Below, piece by piece: positions 45,184 through 56,128 of a DNA stretch of 64,000 nt. The stretch is from Dipteris shenzhenensis. Its lineage: Eukaryota; Polypodiophyta; Polypodiopsida; Gleicheniales. A program made the position numbers and the translations under genes. The stretch lies in NCBI GenBank assembly GCA_047967505.1, contig CM106541.1; one strand, written 5' to 3'. The notes beneath the pieces were generated by a model that saw nothing but the letters and a program-made list of their open reading frames with translations, was not told the origin of the DNA and did no database searches. Position 1 is the first letter of the stretch. Every line of letters begins with the position of its first letter.

Positions 45184-46378
45184 TGTCACATGCACCCCTG
45201 CACTTGGGTGCAAGGTGACACACTGGCTACATCGACAAGTGTATTATAATTCCCAGATAGGAGATTTTGTCGTATGCTGTGACCCCTTTGTGAGCCCTTG
45301 TCTAGGGACAGTCAGGCACAAGCTACGTAGGTCAGTCTCTCAGCCTTAGGTCAAGTCAATAGTCAGTTCTTGTTCACTAGTACCCACTGGAGAATAGTAG
45401 GTTAAGTGTTTCCATCTTATAGTTTAGGTCTTAGCCTAGGTTAGGAGTCCCTTTAGGGTCCCCAAAGGCTGGACAGGTAAGCAGGGAAGGCAGCCTGCAA
45501 AGGCTGCCCAAAAACTCCCCTGGCAAATGAGCCAGGGAGGGCTTTTTATAGGCTGGTTGTAGGCCAGCCAGTCTGTAAAACAGACTGAGTCAGTCTGTTT
45601 ACAGACTGGGCTGGCTCAGTCCAGCGCTATAAAAGGGCCCCTTGGCTGCCCTGTTTTCTCATTCAGTTTGCTCCTGCCTTCAGTCCTCCTACAGCTCCAC
45701 TTCAGCCTCCTGTGCAGCCCCTAAGATCCTCAGATCTGGCCCTGCTCTAGCCTCAGTCCCTTGGCCATCAGTTCAGCCTGATCTGAAGGTGACCACGCAG
45801 CACAACAGTCGGAGGTTTGGACCAGCAAACAGAGAGAGGTTTGGACACCGTTTCCTCAGCTTTCTCAGCTCTCTTTTACAGTTTACACAGCTCACTCTCA
45901 GCTCTATATTTCCGTCATCTCTCAGTTCTCTCATAGGATCTATCACTTCTAGCTTTTCACTCTCTCACTCACGCAGTAACCCTGCATTCCGCCAGACAGC
46001 ACAAGCCTCTTCCTTGCCTTGCAGAAGCGTCCTACATCGTCAGTGTGGAAAGCATCAAGGTCTCGGTATTGGTCGGCGTTGCCTCTCAGGTCTTTGGGTC
46101 TGCTATACATGTGCACAGTGAGCTCTTCAGAAGCGTGTTCCGTGCTCTCTTGAAGAGTGTTCTTTGTATTTCTCAGTTCTCCAAGTATAAAGCGAATTCT
46201 CCCCTGATTGGGGGAGGGGGCCCTCAGTGGGTACAAGGACCCAATCGGTTGTCGACTTTACTCTCTCTCTACCCTCATCTCCTTCCTCTCTCTATGGTAA
46301 ACAACGCTCATTCCTCGCTAAAGGTTTAAAGAAGGTCTTGCTGTGAATTACACGATCAGATGACCGTTGCATGTTACA
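45184..46378 (+). repeat. Gypsy 5' LTR
   Basis: TGTCACATG...GTTACA, 1195 bp. It contains the promoter (TATAAAA at 45629) and a cluster of nested inverted repeats just upstream of it. CT-rich sequence downstream is probably the R/U5 part. Confidence 0.97.
45564..45635 (+). promoter_or_regulatory. Gypsy LTR promoter with nested palindromes and TATA box
   Basis: Two adjacent palindromes (CAGTCTGTAAAACAGACTG at 45569-45587; CAGTCTGTTTACAGACTG at 45591-45608) lie within an outer CCAGCC...GGCTGG pair. They are followed by CTATAAAAGG (TATAAAA at 45629-45635). Transcription would start about 30 bp further on. The same arrangement is in the 3' LTR (TATAAAA at about 50717). Confidence 0.75.
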
Positions 46379-46379
46379 T

Positions 46380-46391
46380 TGGTATCAGAGC
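46380..46391 (+). other. Gypsy primer-binding site
   Basis: TGGTATCAGAGC, a perfect match to the usual initiator-tRNA-Met primer site, one base after the LTR end. Confidence 0.95.
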
Positions 46392-46469
46392 TTCGGTCTA
46401 TATCCAGCTTGACTACCGCGAGTGTATGGTTGTGCTGAGATCCGGAAAGGACACACAATCAAGCACCAT

Positions 46470-46909
46470 GGAAGAGATGATGCTGAACGGGGGAAAGCCC
46501 AAGCAGGTCCAGAAAGATTCCAAAGTCCCGCAGCAGTCAAACAACACAGCGGGTAAGGATCAGAAGGACAACCAGTTCCAAAAGAAAGACGGCCAGGCTT
46601 CTGGTCAAAAGAGGGAGTCCAAGCCAAAGATGACTCCGGATGAGAAGGCTAAAGTGGGTATTACAGGAGGCTATCTACATCCCGACGAGCAAAAGCGATA
46701 CCACCAAGAACATCGTTGGGCATGGCAAGAAGGATTGTCCGAAGTGGCTTGCCGAAAAGGATGCAAAAGCACTTACTTCGTTCGTCGCTAATGTATTGGC
46801 TCTTCCAGCTCCACCTCCATCCTCAGCTACGAATGCCGTCTTCCCTGCTTTGAACGCCGTTCCCACGGTGGTCTTTCAAGGTAAGAAGGAGGGCGACTTC
46901 TCAGATTAA
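46470..46909 (+). pseudogene. Gypsy gag remnant (nucleocapsid end only)
   Basis: Frame one reads a Lys/Gln-rich, disordered stretch (GGKPKQVQKDSK, KKDGQASGQKRESKPKMTPDEKAK). It then shifts frame to a decayed zinc knuckle (GHGKKDCPKWLAEKDAKAL, about 46715-46770). The capsid domain that normally fills several hundred codons is absent, because the primer site is only about 90 bp upstream of the start of this tail. It ends at a TAA (46907) where Gln is likely. Without capsid this copy could move only with help from another element. Confidence 0.8.
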
Positions 46910-46929
46910 AAGAAGGCGCTCATTCAAGC

Positions 46930-49900
46930 GTATGGCACAGCTAACGGGCATTAGTTTATTGTCCTGTTCAATATGGGGAGTTCAGAAGATGCCATCTCCC
47001 CTCAGCTTGCCCAGACAGTGGGGTGCACCTTGGTGCCTCACGAGCTTGCAGTGGACGGCGGCTTGCGCACACAAGGCCATCCAGTTCACTTTTTCAGTTC
47101 AAAAGGCCATGTTTACGCGGGATTTTATATTAACTCCTTTGATGGGGTGCGACATGATCCTCGGGATCCAGTGGTTCCGTGAGCATGTTCCGACACCTGA
47201 TTGGCGGCAAGACACCTTCACGATTGTGGAAGGTTTACCTTAGCCCGCTGTGATACGTGGTGATCGAAGCATACCAAGGATTCCATTAATCTCTCATATT
47301 CAAGCAGGTCGCGCCGTCCGCAAGGGTGCCATGTGTGCACTTGTCTATGTCCAGTGCCAGATCACTGCAGTTCAAGTCGCTCCTCCGATGGGGCAAGCAA
47401 TGGTGGATCTACTCCAAGAGTTCAAAGACATCATGCTCCGGGATGATCTGCCACCCCAGCTACCTCCCAACCGACCGGAAGACCATCGCATCGATCTACT
47501 TCCAGACTCGACACCTCCAAGTAAGTTCCCTTATCGACTTTCAAAGTCTATGGAGGGGGAGTTAGAGCATCAATTGTCTCAATTACTACGCGCAGGGTTT
47601 ATTAGATCTTCTTCTTCGCCTTTTGCTGCACCCATTCTATTTGTGGCAAAGAAGGATAAGTCCGCATGACTATGTGTCGACTACAGAGCACTCAACAAAC
47701 TTACAGTAAGCAACAAGTTTCCTATGCCCCGCATCGAGTACATCTTGGAAAGACTCAATGGTGCAAGATTTTTTTCAAAGATTGACCTCAAGAGTGGCTA
47801 CCATCAAGTCTGGATTTTTGAAGCTGACATCCCAAAGACAGCTTTCCGAACTGAGTGAGCTCATTACGAGTTCGTCGCCATGCCCTTTGGTCTGAAGAAT
47901 GCACCTCCAACATTCAACAAGATGATGTCCCGGGTATTCGCAGAGTATATTGGGAAGTGCATGTTCATCTTTCTCGATGATATCCTTATCTTTTTCGCGA
48001 TAGCCGAGCAGCATATTAAGGATGTGCGATGTGCCCTACAGTTATTACGTGATAACCAGCTATATCTCAACGCAAAGAAAAGTGAATTTGGATTGCTGGA
48101 AATTCAGTATTTGGGCTACATCATTAGTGCTCAAGGGATTCGATTGGACCCTGAGAAGATCCAAGCTATCACAAGTTGGGCTGTCCCCACGACGGCCCAG
48201 GAGATACGATTCTTTGTGGGTTTGTGTCAAGCATACAGCTCGCACATGGAGGGTTTCTCAACATACGCAGCCCCTCTTACAGATTTACTCAAGGGGGTAA
48301 AGACACGCAGACAAAAAGTTCAAGTCACTGACAAAGCTTTGCAAGCCTTCCACGACTTGCAACGGTTGGCCACGACAGCACCAGTTATGAAGATCGCCTC
48401 TTGGGATGATCCATTTTTGGTAATCACAGACGCTAGCAATGTCGCCATAGGGGCAGTTTTACAGCAAGAAGATAGGCCTGTGGCATACTACAGTAGAAAG
48501 CTTAACGATGCCGAAAAGAACTATTCAGTGTATGATAGAGAGCTCCTCAGTGTCATCCAGGCACTAAAACATTGGAAGCCTTTCCTATACGGACGGACTT
48601 TCACGGTGAAGACAGATCACCAAGCCCTTAAGTGGCTTCAGACAATGCCTAGTACGCAATGGAGTGATCGGCAGCAGCGGTGGAGTCAGATATTCCAGCA
48701 ATTTGGGGGAATGATCGAGTACGTTCCCGGCAAAAACAACTTCGTTGCAGACGCTCTTAGTCGGAAAGGTTTCATCTAGACCATTGAGCAAGCCACTGTG
48801 CTCGAAATCAAAGGAAAGGATCTTGATAGCATGAAGGCACAGTACGCGGAGTCAGCAGAGTTTGGCACCTAGTTCCATTTAGCCACGACGCTTGCTCCAG
48901 GCCATTACTCATTAGAGGACGGTTGGCTTTTCTATAAGAAAAGGTTATGTGTACTCAAAGACAAACGACAGTTGCTTCTTCATGATGCCCATGACGCCCT
49001 TACTGGTGGTCACAGAGGTATCAACGGGACTTTGGAGAAGTTAGAGCGCTATTTCTATTGGCCAAAGATGCGGAAGGACGTATACGGCTATGTTCAGAAT
49101 TGTCAAATATGCCAAAAGATCAAGGTTTCCCACAAGAAAGCGACAGGCTTACTTATGCCATTGCCCATCCCCGATGGTCCTTTCCAGGACATAGGTATGG
49201 ATTTTGTGGGACCACTTCCAGCATCCACAGGTACGCGTAATACTCAATGTCTTACTATTGTTTGTCGCTTTAGTAAATAGTGTATGCTCATTTCCTGCAA
49301 ACAAACGGCCAGCGCTGAAGATGTAGCTCATTTGTTTATCAAATATTGGTATCCCATTGGAGGGTTGCCAAAGACCATCACATCCAACAGGGACTCTAAG
49401 TTTACATCTAACTTTTGGCGAGCCTTGTTTGATAATTTTGGTACTAAGCTGCAAATGTCCAGCGCTTTCCATCCGCAATCGAACGGCGAGACGGAAAAGT
49501 ATAATGGTATGGCATTTGATATTTTGAAATCATATTGTCATGATGCTCAGGGAAAGTGGGAGCAGTTTCTTCTGCTTGTGCAGGCCATTTTGAGCGATAC
49601 CTATTCTTTGAGTATTGGTTGCACACCTTATGAAGCGGCGTTTGGACGGCGATTTACCTCACTCCTCACCCAGATGGTGTCTCCATGTCTTGAAGCCAAC
49701 AAAACCACCGAATCCATGGCAGAGATTACGGAGTCCGTGAAAAGCCGCATCGCCAAAGCTCAAGCATCGTATACACGCCAATCTAATAAATCCAGACGAG
49801 ATGTCCAGTATAAAGAGGGTCAATGGGTGTATTTACGCATTATCAAGCAACGATTGAAGCAGGTGGGCAAGCGATGCCCTAAGCTGTCCTTCAGGAGCTT

Positions 49901-50261
49901 CGGACCATTCCCTATTATTCAAAAGAACAACGATGTCTCAATGAAGTTACGCCTACCAGACAGTTGGACTATGCACAACGTGTTCCATGTGGCTTGGTTG
50001 AAGCCATATTTTGGGCCTCCTCTTTCAGAGATTTCCGACGAGCAACAACCTGAAGTTCTTGATGAAGCCGAAGTTTTGCAGCCAGAACAGATCCTTCTTC
50101 ATAAATTCAAGCATGGGTCAGGACGCAGGATCCGGGAGTTTTACACCAAGTTCCGGGATCGAGGTACCCATGAAGCAGTGTGGTTGGACAAAGATTTTTT
50201 CCAAGAGTTTCCCCAGATATTGGCGGACTACTTGGAAGCAATGAACCTACCGCCAAGTTAA
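46930..50261 (+). pseudogene. Gypsy pol: protease, RT, RNase H, integrase, chromodomain-like tail
   Basis: Protease reads FNMGSSEDAIS where DTGS or DSGS is expected, so the catalytic Asp is lost; CDMILGIQWF closes it after a frameshift near 47090. RT reads [21 protein letters not shown] and FLDD (47970-47981). RNase H reads ITDASNVAIGAVL and ADALSRK. The integrase has an HHCC zinc part (48980-49120) and a core with GMDFVGPLP (Asp near 49200), TSNRDSKF (Asn near 49386 for the second Asp) and NGETEKYN (Glu near 49494). The tail (VFHVAWLKPY, then EQILLHKFKHG, EAVWLDKDFFQEFP) fits a degenerate chromodomain. Stops are at 46952, 47241, 47667, 47856, 48777, 48870 and 49278. Confidence 0.95.
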
Positions 50262-50272
50262 GAAGGAGGGAA
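50260..50272 (+). other. Gypsy polypurine tract
   Basis: AAGAAGGAGGGAA directly before the 3' LTR; the primer for second-strand synthesis. Confidence 0.9.
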
Positions 50273-51462
50273 TGTCACATGCACCCCTGCACTTGGGTGC
50301 AAGGTGACACACTAGCTACATCGACAAGTGTATTATAATTCCCAGATAGGAGATTTTGTCGTATGCTGTTACCCCTTTGTGAGCCCTTGTCCAGGGACAG
50401 TCAGGCACAAGCTACGTAGGTCAGTCTCTCAGCTTTAGGTCAAGTCAATAGTCAGTTCTTGTTCACTAGTACCCACTGGAGAATAGTAGGTTAAGTGTTT
50501 CCCTCTTATAGTTTAGGTCTTAGCCTAGGTTAGGAGTCCCTTTAGGGTCCCCAAAGGCTGGACAGGTAAGCAGGGAAGGTAGCCTGCAAAGGCTGCCCAA
50601 AAACTCCCCTGGCAAATGAGCCAGGGAGGGCTTTTTATAGGCTGGTTGTAGGCCAGCCAGTCTGTAAAACAGACTGAGTCAGTCTGTTTACAGACTGGGT
50701 TGGCTCAGTCCAGCGCTATAAAAGGGCCCCTTGGCTACCCTGTTTTCTCATTCAGTTTGCTCCTGCCTTCAGTCCTCCTACAGCTCCACTTCAACCTCCT
50801 GTGCAGCCCCTGAGATCCTCAGATCGGTCCCTGCTCTAGCCTCAATCCCTTGGCCATCAGTTCAGCCTGATCTGAAGGTGACCACGCAGCACAACAGTCG
50901 AAGGTTTGGACCAGCAAACGAGGTTTGGACACTGTTTCCTCAGCTTTCTCAGCTCTCTTTTACAGTTTACACAGCTCACTCTCAGCTCTATATTTCCGTC
51001 ATCTCTCAGTTCTCTCATAGGATCTATCACTTCTAGCTTTTCACTCTCTCACTCACGCAGTAACCCTGCATTCCGCTAGACAGCACAAGCCTCTTCCTTG
51101 CCTTGCAGAAGTGTCCTACATCGTCAGTGTGGAAAGCATCAAGGTCTCGGTATTGGTCGGCCTTGCCTCTCAGGTCTTTGGGTCTGCTATACATGTGCAC
51201 AGTGAGCTCTTCCGAAGCGTGTTCTGTGCTCTCTTGAAGAGTGTTCTTTGTATTTCTCAGTTCTCCAAGTATAAAGCAAATTCTCCCCTGATTGGGGGAG
51301 GGGGCCCTCAATGGGTACAGGGACCCAATCGGTTGTCGACTCTACTCTCTCTCTACCCTTATCTCCTTCCTCTCTCTATGGTAAACAACGCTCATTCCTC
51401 GCTAAAGGTTTAAAGAAGGTCTTGCTGTGAATTACACGATCAGATGACCGTTGCATGTTACA
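50273..51462 (+). repeat. Gypsy 3' LTR
   Basis: 1190 bp, same ends as the 5' LTR, followed by the target duplication CCATA (51463-51467). It has small indels relative to the 5' LTR, for example near 50920. Confidence 0.97.
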
Positions 51463-51467
51463 CCATA

Positions 51468-51955
51468 TTTCCAACAACCTCCATGGGCCTATCACCACGA
51501 GAGAACTGGCTAGCCGATAAATGCTGAAGACCTGCTAAGGGCTAGATCAGCCCAGAAACCTGACCACCCACACAGAGGTCGTGGTCAGCTAATAATGTTG
51601 ACCACCCACACACACAAGGCTAGATCGACCGATCAAATTTCTAGACAGTTCATCATTCACAAGATACCACCGTCAAAGTCTGAACTAGCACATTGCAGCC
51701 AAGCACCTGTAGGCTGCCACCTCCCGCGAGTGTGTAGAGACTCCGTTCAATTCCTAGCAACGATTGTTTGTTACCTTAGCATAGAATAGTCGCAACTGCA
51801 GTCAGGACATATGCGTGGGTCATCCCGCTGTCCCACGTGACACGCAATTACTTTCATTTAACCAGGTGCAGCAGCCGCCTTGAAGTCGCAGTTTAGTCAC
51901 AGTAAATGTCGCGCCAGTACATGTGTCACAGCCACAGTCCGCAGGCCAACCACCT
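51468..51955. other. Non-coding interior of a possible non-autonomous LTR element
   Basis: Sequence between the gypsy insertion and a primer-binding-site complement at 51956. No coding motif; phrases such as accacccacacaca recur. It would be the leader of a minus-strand element. Confidence 0.4.
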
Positions 51956-51967
51956 GCTCTGATACCA
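51956..51967 (-). other. Primer-binding site of a minus-strand LTR element
   Basis: gctctgatacca is the perfect complement of TGGTATCAGAGC and directly abuts TGTTGGAAAACCACC at 51968. Confidence 0.7.
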
Positions 51968-52040
51968 TGTTGGAAAACCACCAAATGCTACGCAGTGCAG
52001 CCAAAGGAGCACCGAGTACGAGGGGTCCCACATCCTCGCC
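51968..52040 (-). repeat. LTR-like terminal repeat, right copy
   Basis: TGTTGGAAAACCACC and about 70 bp following resemble 44880-44950. Similarity fades further in, so the full LTR length is unclear. Confidence 0.5.
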
Positions 52041-52849
52041 TCCACTCGATCTTGTGAACTGGCCTGTTCACATGGCTCATCAATGGGAGTCACAGTTCAT
52101 AAAGATACGAGCATTTGACTACTTTGGACTACTTTATGCAACTGCAATTTTGCCCGAGCCTACTTACACATGAGGGGCTCCTCCTTGACCCCTCTCTATG
52201 AAGCTATCCATCCAGCCACACGTTCCCAATACGTTCACGGTTCACGGTGTGCTCTTGAAGGTTTGGGTCATCCTCTTGACTCCTTTGAGTAGCCTTCCGT
52301 GTGACTAGTCGGTGCACCACATAGACACAGTTCACAAGTCTGCACACTGTCGTAGATCAAGGTCTGTCACTGTTCCCGACATTCATTCCATGCTCTCATG
52401 ACCTTAAAAACGTTTGCTATCTTGTGGGTGCTCCTGCTATAAGATTGCAAGATGGAGATGCAAAGAGATTTGTATTCCAAGAGAGTATTTCAGAAGAAAT
52501 AGAATGCTAGAAGGGAGCTTTGTTTGCAGTTCTCTTTAGAGTCACCTCGGGTAGGAGATCTCATATCTTTCCACATAGTAGTAGTTGTAACATGGAAAGG
52601 GAGATCGGTCCATTGGTCGTAACACCACTAAACAGTCACGGTAGTTAACTTTTGGTGTTTGTGACACTATACCCTTACTTGAAAGAATTGATATCCTCAT
52701 CAATTGAGGTTGTGTACAGGGTTTGACAACTATTGCCAATTTCATGCCTTAATCCCAAAAGCCTATCCCCCAAACAAGCTGACTTGAATGATTGGCCACA
52801 CATGATGGACGCACACTTGCACAAAAGCCTAATCTCAATTTAAGAATGC
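52041..52849. other. No recognised gene
   Basis: May include the remainder of the right LTR (acacgttcccaatacgttcacgg region). Nothing coding was noticed. Confidence 0.4.
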
Positions 52850-54045
52850 CCGAATGAGTCGCCACGCACCCGCTATGCTACGTCGAACCCCTACATTCTC
52901 ATCGCATGCTCCTTATAATGGGGTACTTACAATAAATAGTGAGGGGGATTCCTATCTAACCACCTTATTACACACGGGAGCGGATGCATTTACATTTGAG
53001 CGCCTTGGGCGCAGATCCAGCATTTCACTACCATTGTCATGGGATGCCTTTGATGAGCATAGGACCTATGTAAATACAGGCACAAGGCCATGCCTTCCAT
53101 AGATCTTTCTTTTGAATGTGCGTTTGGACTGGGAAGTTCCATGAAATGTTACTTTTACTATTTGTCAAGTGTTCTCCCAGCCAGAACTTCCACCCCACAT
53201 GGGTTATTGATCCTCCACCTTCTTTATAGGAGGACACATCCCATGCCCCCGACCCTCCATAGATTCAAGTGGATGATATTCTCGTTTTAGTCGTGGACAC
53301 AGAGGTCCAGTTCAGGAGGGGCCATCCAGTGCCTCTCTTCCTGCCAGAGACACCTCAGATCCACCTATGGACCAGTGGTGAATGATATTCAGAATCTTGG
53401 CCCTTCTCTGGGGCAACCCCTTGCCTCTTTTGCTCTTTGGTCTACTTCTATCAACAAAGGCAAGGGCGTCGCCTCTCCTTTACCTTCTTCGAGTGTGGGG
53501 ATTCTTTGTACTCCTCTGCCAAGCTTGATTCATAGGAACTCCTTCTTTGTACTAGCAGATTTAATTGGGGAGGAGTTTGTACCCTCCACTTTTGGAAATG
53601 CTATTCTGGGAATCCCTATTGACAGAGCTTCCCCCTCTGCAAGTGTAGGGGTTCTTTCTCCTATGGATTTTCCTCCCCTTGGTAGGAGGGAGTCCACACA
53701 GGAGAGGTTTGTTTCAACACAACCACGTTGGGTAAGGTATTCCACCCGACGATCATTCCTTCTAGAGCTCAGTAGATTATCCTCATGATTGGGGGACATA
53801 GAGTTGGCTTTATCAATCTTTACATCCCCAAGGATAGAGGGGACTGTGCTCTTATGTGGAAGGAGCTGCTCTCTTGGATCCCCATTGCAGATTCATGGGT
53901 TATTGAAGGTGACTTTAACATGGTTGAGTTGCCTTGAGCAGTGTGAGGAATGTCTTGCAGGTATCGATCATGGGTCAAGGAATCCCTTGGTTACATAGCC
54001 CACCACACTAGTTGGCAGTGGGCACCTGGTCTCAGGTTACCATAG
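52850..54045 (+). mobile_element. LINE 5' fragment: ORF1-like part and endonuclease start
   Basis: From about 53375, an open stretch of about 135 codons (Pro/Ser-rich, ending STQPRWVRYSTRRSF) leads, by a frame change near 53790, into GFINLYIPKDRGDCALMW and VIEGDFNMVELP (about 53900-53925). GDFN is the signature of the APE-type endonuclease that opens LINE ORF2. Stops follow at once and the RT is missing, so this is a dead fragment. The segment 52850-53370 may be more of ORF1 but has no motif I can name. Confidence 0.65.
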
Positions 54046-55816
54046 GTAGTGAGTCTGATCCAAAGAGAAGAAAGCTACAAGACAATTCAATATTGTCCTT
54101 TATTGCTTCACATATAACTTCCCTCGATTCCCATCACCCAGTGCCATTGATAGTTTCTCCATTGACACACATTTATCTTTCTTCCCCCTTTTCTTCCAAC
54201 CCTTCTCTTTCACCCCCTTCCCCCCTTTCACTTTGGATGCTTGCTACCCGCCACCAATTAGCGAGTTTAATTTTAAGTGTTCTTCACTCCTTTATGGAAT
54301 CTAGGAGGTTTGTGTAGCTGTGGGGGTAATATGAAGTCCACTTGTGTTTTCTACTGTGTTAACCTGAACATCATTTTGCTACAAGAGATTGAGTTTGGAA
54401 ACGAGGATGTGTCTTAGCTTAATTTATCCTCTTCTCAATAGTTTTATGAGGCATTTTAGTGGCGTGTACTAGCAAATGGCAGACACTGGTATTAGGCAAT
54501 GGTGTTCTCATTTGCAGTTAGGGTAGCTGCCCTGTTGCTTGTTGTTTATGTTTTTATTGAAGGATCAGTTATAAGTGTTTCTAAAGTTAAAGTCTCTTCA
54601 AAACAAATGACTTTTTGGTTGCATTTAACTGCGGAGATGATCTGCTGTCTTTGGCTTTGTGCTCCCCATACTTGGTCTAACTTCTATTCGCATTGGTGGC
54701 AGCATCAAGCTGCTGCTTGATATTATCATCCCCAACCCCAACCACATGCCCACCCCCCTTCCACTCCTTCACACCTCTTCCTCTCCTCCTCTCACTTTCT
54801 TGGACGTCATGTGCTGTTGCATTGTTGGCTTAGTCATTGTTCCCTCAAGCTTTGTTGATGCATCTTGATGTTCTTGTGCCGGAGCTCTGCATGCACATTA
54901 GCGTTTGAGGACAATGGCAATTTGCAAGATCAAACCCCATATGGGAGCAAAATGTTTGCATCTTTTCCGGTTGATTTTTATGTTTGTGCTTCTCTCATTC
55001 GTGACTGTGGTGGTCTTTGTCTTTTGAGGAACCTCAAGATTATCACGGTGCCTCTTGCAGGTCTGTGGCACCTCTTTCTAAAGGCGCCTGCAGGAGGTTC
55101 TTTTGTTCAATGTGCAGCCCGATATCCTTCAAATCTCTATTGGGTGTGAGCCCTTTTGAATAGCACTAGGTTGTGTGCAACATCACTCTTGTGGTTCTAG
55201 TTTTTACAGTTAGATTGTAAATTGGACCCACCTGGGTGCTTCAGCTTGGTCCTTACATTCCCGGCTTCATTTGGAGGTGATCATTCCATTCTTTGAGATG
55301 TTGAAGGCCTTATTTGAACTCCCTCCTGAACGTGTCCTCTCCCCTCAAGGCTGTTATTTACATCAGGTTTGATTTGCTAAAGCATTTTGGCCTTTGGCAT
55401 CATAAAGTTAAGTTGATAGGCAATGGAAGGTTTTTCTATTTGCTACTTGAACTAGAAATTGGGATTGTGAGGCCTGTTTGTTCATATTTTGAAGCCTCTC
55501 TTACCACCAGAGAGCAGAACATTGGATATATTCCAATTGTTTATAGTTTAGGAGTCAAGTTGCATGTGTATTGTGGGTCTCCTGAAGAGGCCTTCTGCCA
55601 CCTGTTCATTCCATTTTCTTTTTGAAGGATCCTTTGTAGAGGTTTGTTCCTTGATTTGTCCAAGTTAGCACTTCACTCTTATGACATTGGTTTGTTAAAG
55701 GAATCTGCACTTGTTTTGCCAAGCTATTTCCTTTGATTTGAGACAAAGTATATTATATTTTTCGGAAAAACTAGAGAAAGGGTGATTTTTTTTTTGGCTT
55801 TGTTTTTGAATTCTAG
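54046..55816. other. Distal part of intron 1, no recognised element
   Basis: Several open frames of 70-100 codons carry no recognisable motif. The last bases (gaattctag) form the exon 2 acceptor. Confidence 0.4.
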
Positions 55817-55932
55817 GATCGCTATGGAAGAACAGCACTTATTTGGGCAGCAGATTGTGGCCATCTTCATATTTGCGAATCTCTCATCCGATTGAATGCA
55901 AACATCAATACAGCAGATTCACACACCGGGAG
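55817..55932 (+). CDS. Ankyrin-repeat protein gene, exon 2
   Basis: 116 bases in phase with exon 1, between acceptor TTCTAG and donor GTAAAT. It encodes one full ankyrin repeat: DRYGRTALIWAADCGHLHI, then ESLIRLNANINTAD, matching the consensus D..GRTAL..AA..GH...V..L...A..N..D. It ends within the next repeat (SHTGR, phase 2). The reading is intact, unlike everything else around it. Confidence 0.9.
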
Positions 55933-56068
55933 GTAAATCTTATGGTGTATCGTACGTCTATTGTTAAATTGTGAGTTGCAACATTTTCATTTATTTGATT
56001 TGTATAGAGTCAGACCGAATGTGAACAAAAGTCTTAATTTCTAGGCTAACATTGATTTTATTTTGCAG

Positions 56069-56128
56069 AACTGCTATACATTGGGCTGCAAGAACAGGAA
56101 GCTTGCCAATTGTCCGTATCCTTTTGGG
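56069..56128 (+). CDS. Ankyrin-repeat protein gene, exon 3
   Basis: The acceptor is TTTTGCAG at 56068. The frame continues exon 2 as TAIHWAARTGSLPIVRILLG, the front half of the next ankyrin repeat. The donor is most likely GTACTA at 56129, because the repeat reads through RILLG; an earlier GTATCC at 56116 is possible. The intron between exons 2 and 3 is 136 bp. Later exons were not found in this window, so the 3' part lies beyond or is hidden behind another long intron. Confidence 0.85.

Larger units (their letters stand above)
45184..51462 (+). mobile_element. Complete Ty3/gypsy element with chromodomain-like C-terminus
   Basis: Two LTRs of 1195 and 1190 bp flank a 3.9-kb interior. The target duplication CCATA is present at 45179-45183 and 51463-51467. 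A primer-binding site follows the left LTR and a purine tract (AAGAAGGAGGGAA, 50260-50272) precedes the right one. Domain order is short gag tail, protease, RT, RNase H, integrase and a chromodomain-like tail, as in plant chromoviruses. The LTRs differ by about two dozen changes by eye (about 2 percent), mostly transitions, so the insertion is fairly young. The interior is short for the group because most of gag is missing. Confidence 0.97.
35414..55816 (+). other. Intron 1 of the ankyrin gene (about 20.4 kb)
   Basis: The intron is inferred from a GTATTT donor at 35414 and an ATTCTAG acceptor at 55816; the flanking exons join in phase 0 into a perfect ankyrin repeat. It contains a LINE, a second LINE fragment, minisatellites, a full gypsy element and a LINE 5' fragment. 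Introns this long are usual in large fern and gymnosperm genomes. An alternative is that unseen exons lie within it. Confidence 0.7.

Noticed and set aside
54865-55625. Plus-strand open frames just before exon 2 as extra ankyrin-gene exons
   Set aside because: They show no ankyrin pattern and are not needed: exon 1 and exon 2 join directly into a complete repeat.
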